Under the pieces are notes generated by a model. It searched no databases, had not been told where the DNA came from, and was given only the letters and a program-made list of their open reading frames with translations. Shown here one piece after another: positions 1 through 4,953 of a stretch of DNA of 11,694 nucleotides (positions are counted from its first letter, which is position 1; every line of letters starts with the position of its first letter). Position numbers and translations under genes: made by a program. Origin of the DNA: Selenomonadales bacterium (lineage in GTDB: Bacteria; Bacillota; Clostridia; Christensenellales; QALW01); assembly GCA_003150515.1 (NCBI GenBank), contig QALW01000025.1, positions 1 through 11,694 on the forward strand, read 5' to 3'.

Positions 1-13
1 CGGGGGGCGGGCA

Positions 14-68
14 GGGCAGGCAAGCCCCAAAGGGCTTGCCTGCCCAGGCGCCTCGCAAAGAGGCGCCT
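14..68. repeat. Two tandem GC-rich hairpins at the window edge
   Basis: Hairpin one pairs 14-27 with 32-45 (14 bp perfect, 4-nt loop); hairpin two pairs 46-54 with 60-68 (9 bp perfect, 5-nt loop). They abut directly. No U-tract follows, so this is not a classic intrinsic terminator on the + strand. The stretch just before contains GGGGCGG (4-10), the same end motif as the cloverleaf elements elsewhere in the window, so this may be a partial or decayed member of that family; the matching right arm is not visible. Confidence 0.7.
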
Positions 69-77
69 CAAGGACGC

Positions 78-106
78 TTGCATATAAAAAACCTATGTGC
101 TATAAT
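78..106 (+). promoter_or_regulatory. Sigma-A promoter of queT (extended -10)
   Basis: TTGCAT at 78-83, a 17-bp spacer and TATAAT at 101-106, preceded by TG at 98-99 (extended -10 TGCTATAAT). Transcription should begin near 113, giving a leader of about 95 nt before queT. Confidence 0.85.
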
Positions 107-121
107 GAAAAGACGGGCTAA

Positions 122-200
122 GGACAGTTCGTAACCATCCTGTCCCAGGACGCGCCGGCCCTTTCCAGTTTTTAAACGTCCTGAAAATAAAACTAAGGAG
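122..200 (+). promoter_or_regulatory. Candidate preQ1 riboswitch in the queT leader
   Basis: The leader has a hairpin GGACAG (122-127)/CTGTCC (140-145) with a 12-nt loop TTCGTAACCATC, directly followed by a second stem CAGGACG (146-152)/CGTCCTG (177-183), then an A-rich tail AAAATAAAACTAAGGAG (184-200) that contains the queT ribosome binding site. The loop and the tail resemble preQ1-I riboswitches, in which a P1 hairpin loop and a tail ending in AACUAAGGAG form a pseudoknot around the ligand; here an extra hairpin sits between P1 and the tail. The downstream gene is a preQ1/queuosine-precursor transporter component, which fits. I could not place it firmly in class I; class III, described from Ruminococcaceae, is an alternative. 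Confidence 0.55.
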
Positions 201-208
201 AATTTAAT

Positions 209-724
209 ATGAAAAATCAGCTTGCTTTTAAATTGGCGGTTTCAGGCGTCATAGGCGCATTATACGCCGGCCTGACTTACCTCTTTGCCTTTTCCAGCTT
301 TACGGCCAATCAGCTCCGCGTAGCCGAAGCGCTTACTCTGATGCCCATGCTCATTCCCCAGGCCTCCTGCGGCCTGGCTGTGGGCTGCTTTTTATCCAAT
401 CTTATAAGCGGCTACGGAATAGCCGATTTAATAATAGGGCCTTTAGCCACTCTGCTTGCCGGCTTTCTAACCTCCCGCTGCAAGAATTATTTTTGGGGCG
501 CGTTTTGGCCTGTAGTTATAAACGCCGTCGCTATAGGAAGCATGATCACTTTTCTCTCAGGCGCGTTTTCCTGGCCCTTGCTTATTGCAAATATGGGGCA
601 GATAGCCCTGGGGCAGGTTACGGCCTGCTATGCCCTGGGGATACCCCTGGCCTATGCGCTCAAACGCAGCAAGGCCTTTTCCAAAAGGCTCTGCGTTTCG
701 GCGGAAGCGCGTCCGAATAAATAA
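209..724 (+). CDS. queT: QueT family ECF transporter substrate-binding (S) component
   Basis: The 171-aa product is a very hydrophobic integral membrane protein with about five to six predicted membrane segments, typical of QueT S components that capture queuosine precursors (preQ0/preQ1-type) and work with a shared ECF energizing module. The segments QLRVAEALTLMP (about residues 36-47) and GYGIADLIIGPLATLLAGFLTSR (about 68-90) match the family pattern I know for QueT. Its start follows AAGGAG (195-200) at 8-nt spacing. No EcfA/EcfT genes are present in the window, as expected for a group II ECF system in which the energizing module is encoded elsewhere. A preQ1-type leader upstream supports the substrate and suggests ligand control. 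Length is normal for the family. Confidence 0.88.
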   Translation: MKNQLAFKLAVSGVIGALYAGLTYLFAFSSFTANQLRVAEALTLMPMLIPQASCGLAVGCFLSNLISGYGIADLIIGPLATLLAGFLTSRCKNYFWGAFWPVVINAVAIGSMITFLSGAFSWPLLIANMGQIALGQVTACYALGIPLAYALKRSKAFSKRLCVSAEARPNK

Positions 725-734
725 TTTTCAAAAT

Positions 735-751
735 GCCGGCGGAACGCCGGC
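735..751 (+). other. Intercistronic hairpin between queT and the next gene
   Basis: GCCGGCG (735-741) pairs with CGCCGGC (745-751) across a GAA triloop. It ends one base before the ribosome binding site GGAAAGGA (753-760) of the downstream gene, so it could influence translation or mRNA stability. It has no U-tract and is not a terminator. Confidence 0.6.
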
Positions 752-765
752 CGGAAAGGAATATA

Positions 766-1368
766 ATGCGCAAACTGAGCAAAAACACAGCTCTGGGATA
801 TTTAACTCTGCTGGCCGTGGCCCTGCTGACGGCGGGGCGCGCCCTGATTTTTCTGCTGCCCCAGACTGATTTTTGGCAATTATTAAATACCCTTTCTCAG
901 CTTACCATAACCCTCTCGGGGGGAATCTGGCTTTTCAGCCGCATATATGAGGAACTGCTCAATAAAAAACGCGCGGATATTTTCAGAACAATATCCGTTT
1001 TAACAGGCATATTGGGCTTTATTTTTTGCTTATCCGGGCTGGCGGCCGATTGGAGAGCCTTAAATCCCTGGGGGCTCGCAGCCCGCATCTCTTTTGCCGT
1101 CTTTGCCCTGAGCTGGGCTCTTTATACCGCCGCTCAGGCTTTTGGCCTTAAAGCCGGCCGCCTTCTTGCGCGCCTGAACGGCCTTATCTCTCTGCTCGCT
1201 CTTTTAACGCTGAGCTCAGTGCTGGCGGCGGATATTTTTTATGCCTCCGCCCAGCTCCCGTTTGAAGCTTTGTTTCTCTATATTCTATTGCTGGTCATTG
1301 ATTTGCTGGGCATGTTCGCCCCCATTATATACTCTCTTTATGAAAGCATATCCCGTATGCGCTCATAA
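766..1368 (+). CDS. Polytopic membrane protein of unknown function
   Basis: This 200-aa protein is mostly hydrophobic, with about six likely membrane segments: near residues 8-30, 37-55, 75-95, 103-122, 134-155 and 165-188. Short basic loops (EELLNKKR; the arginine-rich RLLARLNG) lie between them. I do not recognise a family motif. I chose ATG 766 over the in-frame ATG at 733 because GGAAAGGA (753-760) lies 5 nt upstream of 766, whereas 733 has no ribosome binding site and would add an arginine/proline-rich stretch translated from the intercistronic hairpin. It starts 41 bp after queT in the same direction with no intervening terminator, so co-transcription is likely. A role with queuosine-precursor uptake is possible only from position. 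Confidence 0.75.
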   Translation: MRKLSKNTALGYLTLLAVALLTAGRALIFLLPQTDFWQLLNTLSQLTITLSGGIWLFSRIYEELLNKKRADIFRTISVLTGILGFIFCLSGLAADWRALNPWGLAARISFAVFALSWALYTAAQAFGLKAGRLLARLNGLISLLALLTLSSVLAADIFYASAQLPFEALFLYILLLVIDLLGMFAPIIYSLYESISRMRS

Positions 1369-1408
1369 TGGCTAAAGGCAGCGTTCAGCGCGCTTTTCCG
1401 CTCCTTTT

Positions 1409-1570
1409 TCAGCCCTCTTGGCGCAATTCATCCCAGTTTTCAATATGCTTTTTTAATATCAGATTTATATATTGAGAAAAAGAACGGCCGTCTTTCTCAG
1501 CCAGTTCTTTTATTATTTCTATTATATCCCCGTCCAGAGTGACGCTCATTTTTCTTTTAAGCGGTCGCAT
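1409..1570 (-). CDS. Ribbon-helix-helix (CopG/Arc-type) small DNA-binding protein
   Basis: The 53-aa product has a short beta-strand region (KRKMSVTLDGD, residues 5-15) followed by two helices (IIEIIKELAEKDG and SFSQYINLILKKHI), the layout of the ribbon-helix-helix fold found in CopG/Arc-type repressors and many antitoxins. The fold dimerises and inserts the paired strands into the DNA major groove. I chose the ATG ending at 1570 because GGGGAGGAG lies about 11 nt upstream. An in-frame ATG at 1594 would add eight residues but has only a weak purine-rich upstream region, and it would place the GGGGAGGAG inside the gene. No toxin partner is adjacent on either side, so a toxin-antitoxin role is not supported. 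The AT-rich spacer upstream carries dyads that could be its operators. Confidence 0.75.
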   Translation of the reverse strand: MRPLKRKMSVTLDGDIIEIIKELAEKDGRSFSQYINLILKKHIENWDELRQEG

Positions 1571-1678
1571 AAACACGCTCTCCTCCCCGCGCATATTTCT
1601 TCTGCCTTTTTAGATATTACTGAAAAGCAAATAAAATAAACCCCGTCTTTTTCTAATATAATTATATATAAATAATTT

Positions 1679-1741
1679 TATAATGTATACGTTTACGCGT
1701 ATATAATGTGTGTATTTATAAATATTTTGATTTCAAAATAT
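1679..1741. promoter_or_regulatory. AT-rich spacer with dyads and direct repeats, possible operator region
   Basis: Within the 1595-1821 spacer there is a perfect 9-bp inverted repeat ATATTTTGA (1722-1730)/TCAAAATAT (1733-1741), an inverted repeat TATACG (1686-1691)/CGTATA (1698-1703), and a direct repeat TATAATGT at 1679-1686 and 1702-1709. The region is upstream of the ribbon-helix-helix gene, and such proteins commonly bind short dyads in their own promoter. I could not identify one clear -35/-10 pair here, so the role is inferred. Confidence 0.4.
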
Positions 1742-1821
1742 ATCCGCTTAGGTATAATCTGCCGAAATGCCGCGCCCTTCTTTTCTCTTTTGCGCGCGCT
1801 TACATAAAAACCTTCAAAACA

Positions 1822-1850
1822 AAAATCCCAGCGCAATATGCTGGGATTTT
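1822..1850. terminator. Bidirectional intrinsic terminator
   Basis: AAAATCCCAGC (1822-1832) pairs perfectly with GCTGGGATTTT (1840-1850) across a 7-nt loop. Read on the - strand, the stem ends in TTTTTGTTTTG, giving a backup stop for the tRNA-Thr/tRNA-Pro transcript; on the + strand it ends in TTTT. Confidence 0.75.
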
Positions 1851-1865
1851 GGCGCGAATGCCTAT

Positions 1866-1902
1866 AAAATAAAAATCCGAGCGCCAGTTATCAACGCTCG
1901 GA
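1866..1902 (-). terminator. Terminator of the tRNA-Thr/tRNA-Pro transcript
   Basis: On the - strand, directly after the CCA of tRNA-Pro, TCCGAGCG pairs with CGCTCGGA (+ strand positions 1895-1902 and 1876-1883, 8 bp) across an 11-nt loop, followed by TTTTTATTTTAT. This is a standard rho-independent terminator. Confidence 0.88.
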
Positions 1903-1980
<78 letters not shown>

Positions 1981-1987
1981 AAAATAA

Positions 1988-2063
1988 TGGAGCCAATGAA
2001 GGGGCTCGAACCCTTGACCTGCAGTTTACGAAACTGCTGCTCTGCCAGCTGAGCTACATTGGC
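1988..2063 (-). tRNA. tRNA-Thr, anticodon CGT
   Basis: Acceptor GCCAATG/CATTGGC, D-arm GCTC/GAGC, anticodon arm GCAGT/ACTGC with loop TTCGTAA, T-arm AAGGG/CCCTT with TTCGAGC loop, discriminator T and an encoded CCA (76 nt). The anticodon CGT reads ACG. It is first in the - strand tRNA transcript. The 14-bp dyad CCGTTATCTAACGG (2072-2085) lies in its leader, 8 nt upstream of the mature 5' end. Confidence 0.95.
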
Positions 2064-2132
2064 GTTAATTACCGTTATCTAACGGCGGGGGCGCAGATAT
2101 ATTTAAAGCGCGCCCATTTCTTAGCGAGAGAT

Positions 2133-2161
2133 ATTATATCAACAATCCCGCCGTTTGTCCA
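2133..2161 (-). promoter_or_regulatory. Sigma-A promoter of the tRNA-Thr/tRNA-Pro unit
   Basis: On the - strand TGGACA (2156-2161) and TATAAT (2133-2138) are separated by 17 bp. Transcription should start near 2126, leaving a leader of about 60 nt before tRNA-Thr. Confidence 0.82.
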
Positions 2162-2212
2162 GCTAAATTTATATTTCATAGTATGCCGAAGAATACGGGC
2201 GGGTTCGCGCCC

Positions 2213-2272
2213 CGGGGCGGCGCTCTTCCGTTTTAAAAGCGGCGCTCTCTCCCATTTAAAAGCGCCGCCCCG
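2213..2272. repeat. GC-rich inverted-repeat element A (GGGGCGGC ends)
   Basis: CGGGGCGGCGCT (2213-2224) pairs perfectly with AGCGCCGCCCCG (2261-2272), 12 bp. The interior is a tandem direct repeat: unit one 2217-2238 (22 bp) and unit two 2239-2261 (23 bp), both starting GCGGCGCTCT and ending TTTAAAA. A small hairpin GGGCG/CGCCC (2197-2212) sits just outside. The outer ends match those of the elements at 3699-3783 and 11592-11694. It lies downstream of the - strand membrane-protein gene but has no U-tract, so it is not an ordinary terminator. Confidence 0.7.
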
Positions 2273-2306
2273 CAAAAGCCCGGAATTTACGCGCTCCGCC
2301 TTCAAT

Positions 2307-3158
2307 TTACGCCTTCTCTTCAAATCTGACGCTTTGAGCCCAGGATTTAAAAGCGTCAATATAAGATTGTCTGTCCTTTTCCCGGCATGCAAATTGAATC
2401 ATCCAATAATCCTCTCCGTTTTTATAAACGGCAGCAAAATAACTGAAAGAATCCCCGTTATCCTGATTGGTGTAATCGTATTCAAAAAAGGTCAGGCCCC
2501 CTGAATGCTTTAGCTGCGCAGTATCCTCAAGCTCGTTGACCGAAATCACCATTTGACCGTATTCATCCAGGGAATAATCCTCCTCCAGCGTTTCGCGCAA
2601 TACGAACACGGCCACATCCTTGGATTGATAGCAGGCGTTGAATCCATTAGCGGAGGTTTCCTTAAAATAATCGTTAAGAGTGATGCCCATCCCTTCATAA
2701 TAAAACTCCTTAGGCTCGCCCGAAGCGCCCGGATTGGCGAGTATAAACCCCACAATTCCTCCCACCACCACGGCCGCCGCCAGCACAATCCATCCTATGC
2801 GCGTTCCTTTTCTGCGGTTAGCCGCAGCCTGGGAATCAGAATTGTCGTCAAAGCGGAACGCATTGCCCGCTCCCGGATTAAAGCGATTTCTTCCGCTTAA
2901 AAATACGTCCTCCTCTCCGGCCTGAATGGTATAAACCTCGCTGCAAAAATTCCTGCTTAATTTATCCGCTATTACGAATATCCTGACCTGTTCCTGAGGA
3001 ATAGCAAAAGTCTGCTTCTCCCCGTTTTTAAGCGCTCCTAAAAATTTGCAGTTCACTCCGTTAATTGCGGTGTCGCCAGAACCGTCCTCTATATATATTT
3101 TGGCTTTAGCCAGACAGCCCACAAAGCTTTTAGTCCGTTCTACAGTTAAATTTCTCAT
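2307..3158 (-). CDS. Single-pass membrane protein of unknown function, cytoplasmic and extracellular domains
   Basis: The 283-aa protein has three parts. Residues 1-105 form a soluble N-terminal domain (pattern RTKSFVGCLAKAKIYIED ... CKFLGALKNGEKQTF ... RIFVIADKLSRN ... EEDVFLSGRNRFNPGAGNAFRFD). A charged linker (NRRKGTR, 114-120) is followed by one membrane segment at about 121-141. Residues 145-283 form a C-terminal domain rich in aromatic and acidic residues, probably outside the cell by the positive-inside rule. No signal peptide or catalytic motif is recognised. The N-terminal pattern reminds me of uncharacterised proteins of gut Clostridia, but I cannot name a family. I chose the ATG ending at 3158 because GGGG of AAGGGGTAATAATT precedes it; an ATG at 3197 has no such site and lies in the repeat-bearing leader. 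It is monocistronic with its own promoter. Confidence 0.8.
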   Translation of the reverse strand: MRNLTVERTKSFVGCLAKAKIYIEDGSGDTAINGVNCKFLGALKNGEKQTFAIPQEQVRIFVIADKLSRNFCSEVYTIQAGEEDVFLSGRNRFNPGAGNAFRFDDNSDSQAAANRRKGTRIGWIVLAAAVVVGGIVGFILANPGASGEPKEFYYEGMGITLNDYFKETSANGFNACYQSKDVAVFVLRETLEEDYSLDEYGQMVISVNELEDTAQLKHSGGLTFFEYDYTNQDNGDSFSYFAAVYKNGEDYWMIQFACREKDRQSYIDAFKSWAQSVRFEEKA

Positions 3159-3184
3159 AATTATTACCCCTTTATTATGGCTCA

Positions 3185-3243
3185 GACAGCGCGGCAAAAC
3201 GGAAAATTCCCCCTCTGCGGCGCATTGCGCTCTGATTGCGTTG
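3185..3243. repeat. Leader repeat, copy 1 (single arm)
   Basis: The + strand sequence from GACAGCGC to GCGTTG is closely similar to 6298-6356, the right arm of the inverted-repeat element in the pdxS leader; the shared core CCCCCTCTGCGGCGCATTGC is identical. Here only one arm is present. On the - strand it lies between the promoter (3251-3279) and the start of the 2307-3158 gene, so it is transcribed as 5' UTR. It can fold as TCAGA-GCGC (3227-3235) with GCGC-TG-TCTGA (3182-3192). Confidence 0.7.
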
Positions 3244-3250
3244 TCCAGTC

Positions 3251-3279
3251 ATTATAACATGCCGCGGCCGACAATTCAA
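3251..3279 (-). promoter_or_regulatory. Sigma-A promoter of the - strand membrane-protein gene
   Basis: On the - strand TTGAAT (3274-3279) and TATAAT (3251-3256) are separated by 17 bp. Transcription should start near 3244, giving a leader of about 85 nt that contains the repeat copy at 3185-3243. Confidence 0.75.
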
Positions 3280-3424
3280 GCAATACCTCATAATTATACG
3301 CGCGGCTTAATTAAAATAATGCCTCTGACGCTCATTTTTATCGACGTTAACTTTAATTGCGGCTCCCCCTCCTTTTAAACCTTTCGGGCTCCTTAACTGC
3401 CGGCTTATCCGGACAAAAAATATG

Positions 3425-3452
3425 TTGACACTCCTTTGTAATCATGTATAAT
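3425..3452 (+). promoter_or_regulatory. Sigma-A promoter of tRNA-Ser
   Basis: Consensus TTGACA (3425-3430), 16-bp spacer, consensus TATAAT (3447-3452). The tRNA begins about 95 nt after the expected start. The leader contains a hairpin GCGCT/AGCGC (3468-3485), a second TATAAT (3503-3508) without a matching -35, and a near-perfect 11-bp hairpin 3524-3535/3538-3548 with one bulged C just upstream of the mature 5' end. The rest of the 3280-3424 spacer shows no gene that I can support. Confidence 0.85.
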
Positions 3453-3554
3453 ATTAAAGACCGTACGGCGCTAGGCGTCAAGCGCTCAAAAGCCGGCCGA
3501 ACTATAATAAAAACTGAATAAGCGTTAACTTCGCTAAAGCGAATTAACATATAC

Positions 3555-3643
3555 GGAGAGGTATCGAAGCGGTCATAACGGGGCTGACTCGAAATCAGTT
3601 TGACGGCAACGTCACATGGGTTCGAATCCCATCCTCTCCGCCA
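3555..3643 (+). tRNA. tRNA-Ser, anticodon CGA
   Basis: Class II tRNA of 89 nt with encoded CCA. Acceptor GGAGAGG/CCTCTCC, anticodon arm GCTGA/TCAGT with loop CTCGAAA, a long variable arm (about TTGACGGCAACGTCA, a GACG...CGTC hairpin) and T-arm with TTCGAAT loop; discriminator G. The anticodon CGA reads UCG. The long variable arm is the serine identity feature. Confidence 0.95.
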
Positions 3644-3646
3644 CGT

Positions 3647-3684
3647 CGGAGCAAAGTTCGCTTTGCTCCGGCTTATTTTTTATC
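3647..3684 (+). terminator. Terminator of tRNA-Ser
   Basis: CGGAGCAAAG (3647-3656) pairs perfectly with CTTTGCTCCG (3661-3670) across a TTCG tetraloop, followed by GCTTATTTTTTATC. It starts 4 nt after the encoded CCA. Confidence 0.9.
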
Positions 3685-3698
3685 TGCGGCAGCTTAAG

Positions 3699-3783
3699 GG
3701 GGCGGCTCCTGGGCATGCGCGGAATGCGCGCCTGCCCGCGCCGGAGGCGCGGCGGCCGGTCCCCGGCCGCCAGGAGCCGCCCC
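3699..3783. repeat. GC-rich cloverleaf element B (GGGGCGGC ends)
   Basis: The outer arms GGGGCGGCTCCTGG (3699-3712) and CCAGGAGCCGCCCC (3770-3783) are a perfect 14-bp inverted repeat. Between them are three hairpins: 3713-3735 (GCA + GCGCG stem with one mismatch, 5-nt loop), 3738-3750 (GCGCC/GGCGC, loop GGA) and 3751-3771 (GGCGGCCGG/CCGGCCGCC, loop TCC; its last two bases are shared with the outer arm). The whole element can fold as a four-way cloverleaf. It lies between the tRNA-Ser terminator and the lipoprotein gene and has no U-tract. Confidence 0.78.
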
Positions 3784-3815
3784 GCCTATAAACTGCTATT
3801 TTAAAGGAGCCCTAT

Positions 3816-4898
3816 ATGCAAAATAAAACGACAGAAAAAATTTACGCACACGGACGAAATAGAGCAGGCGCGCTCATATCCGCGGGATCAGCGCTGCTCT
3901 GCGCAATACTGCTGCTTTCGGCTTGCGCGCCCCAAAGGGCGGATCCAACCGGCTCGCCCGGCGCCTGGGGCTCAAAAACGGCCTCGGCCGGCGCGCAGCC
4001 TTCGGAAAATGATGCGGACGGCGTTTTCACTATAGCAGTTATACCCGATACGCAGCAGGAAGTAATTATCACAGAAGCTATAATCAACAAGCACTTTCTC
4101 AACCGAACCCGCTGGCTGGCTGATAATAAAGAAAAGCTGGATCTCCGTTTCGTAATACATACGGGAGATATTGTAAATTGGGGCAATGAGGATCCCGCTC
4201 AATTTGAAATTGCATCCGAGGCGTTTGAGGCGCTGGAGGAGGCCGGGCTCCCGGCGGCGCTCTGCCTGGGCAATCATGACACGGCGGCGGTGGGCGTGGG
4301 CGGAAGCGCGGCCGATCCTGAGAATACCAGAGCTCGTTTGAGAGACACCCGCGCTTTCAACAAATATTTCCCTCCTGAAAGGTATCCCGGATGCGTTACG
4401 TTTGAAAAAGGCAAGCTGGATAACGCCTATCAGCTTTTTGAGGCGTGCGGGAAGAAATGGATGGTTATAACCCTGGAGCTCTGGCCCAGAATCGAAGTTG
4501 TTAATTGGGCGGACAAAATTATTCAGGCCCATCCGGAACGAAACGTTATTATCGCAACCCACGCCTATCTGGACAATTTGGGCGGAATCGGGCAAAATTC
4601 CGATTACGGAGCGACCTCCCCGCAATATCTATATGATAATTTAATCAGCCGGCACGAAAACATAAAGCTGGTTTTCAGCGGCCATAACGGCACCTCGGCA
4701 TACAGAGTGGATTACTGCCCAAGCGGAGGAAAGGTCGCGTCCATTTTGGGATGCTATCACTCAAATAAAAAAAATCCCGTTCAGATTGTGGAAATCAACG
4801 TAAACCAGGGAACTGTTTGTTCCAGAGTATTCACTCCCATTGACGGGGACGAGCTCATGGAGCACGAGCACAACATAATCGGTATGGATTTTATCTGA
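3816..4898 (+). CDS. Lipoprotein metallophosphoesterase (calcineurin-like)
   Basis: The 360-aa product begins with a basic n-region, a hydrophobic core and the lipobox LSAC (Cys37), so it should be a lipoprotein anchored outside the membrane. A Ser/Gly/Ala-rich tether (about 40-68) leads into a metallophosphoesterase domain with its metal-binding motifs in order: IPDTQ (Asp78, with Gln80 where many members have His), GDIVNWG (Asp118), GNHD (Asn153, His154), THAY (His249) and SGHNG (His290). These would bind two metal ions and hydrolyse a phosphoester; the substrate cannot be told from sequence. The start follows AAAGGAG (3803-3809) at 6 nt. It has no clear promoter of its own after element B, and it ends 55 bp before the MocR-type gene, so the two may be co-transcribed. 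Confidence 0.88.
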   Translation: MQNKTTEKIYAHGRNRAGALISAGSALLCAILLLSACAPQRADPTGSPGAWGSKTASAGAQPSENDADGVFTIAVIPDTQQEVIITEAIINKHFLNRTRWLADNKEKLDLRFVIHTGDIVNWGNEDPAQFEIASEAFEALEEAGLPAALCLGNHDTAAVGVGGSAADPENTRARLRDTRAFNKYFPPERYPGCVTFEKGKLDNAYQLFEACGKKWMVITLELWPRIEVVNWADKIIQAHPERNVIIATHAYLDNLGGIGQNSDYGATSPQYLYDNLISRHENIKLVFSGHNGTSAYRVDYCPSGGKVASILGCYHSNKKNPVQIVEINVNQGTVCSRVFTPIDGDELMEHEHNIIGMDFI

Positions 4899-4953
4899 GC
4901 GGCGGCCGATTTTAAACCGGCCCGGCGCTCCCCTCCTTTAAAAAGGTGAACGT

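Noticed and set aside
1409..1570. Toxin-antitoxin module around the ribbon-helix-helix gene
   Set aside because: No toxin-sized partner gene is adjacent in an operon arrangement.
1753..1850. Possible small RNA from a TATAAT at 1753-1758 to the terminator at 1822-1850 on the + strand
   Set aside because: No acceptable -35 is found at normal spacing, and the terminator is explained as backup for the - strand tRNA transcript.
2213..2272. Reading the GC-rich palindromes as intrinsic terminators, CRISPR repeats or integron attC sites
   Set aside because: There is no U-tract after the stems, no regular spacing with unique spacers, and no attC-type core sites or integrase nearby.
2075..2392. 105-codon open frame on the - strand
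   Set aside because: It overlaps the 3' end of the membrane-protein gene, runs through GC-rich element A and the tRNA promoter, and its composition is basic and low-complexity without a ribosome binding site.
3046..3378. 110-codon open frame on the + strand
   Set aside because: It is opposite the start, leader and promoter of the - strand membrane-protein gene and has no domain or good start signal.
3972..4625. 217-codon open frame on the - strand
   Set aside because: It is antisense to the lipoprotein metallophosphoesterase, whose motifs are all present in order on the + strand.
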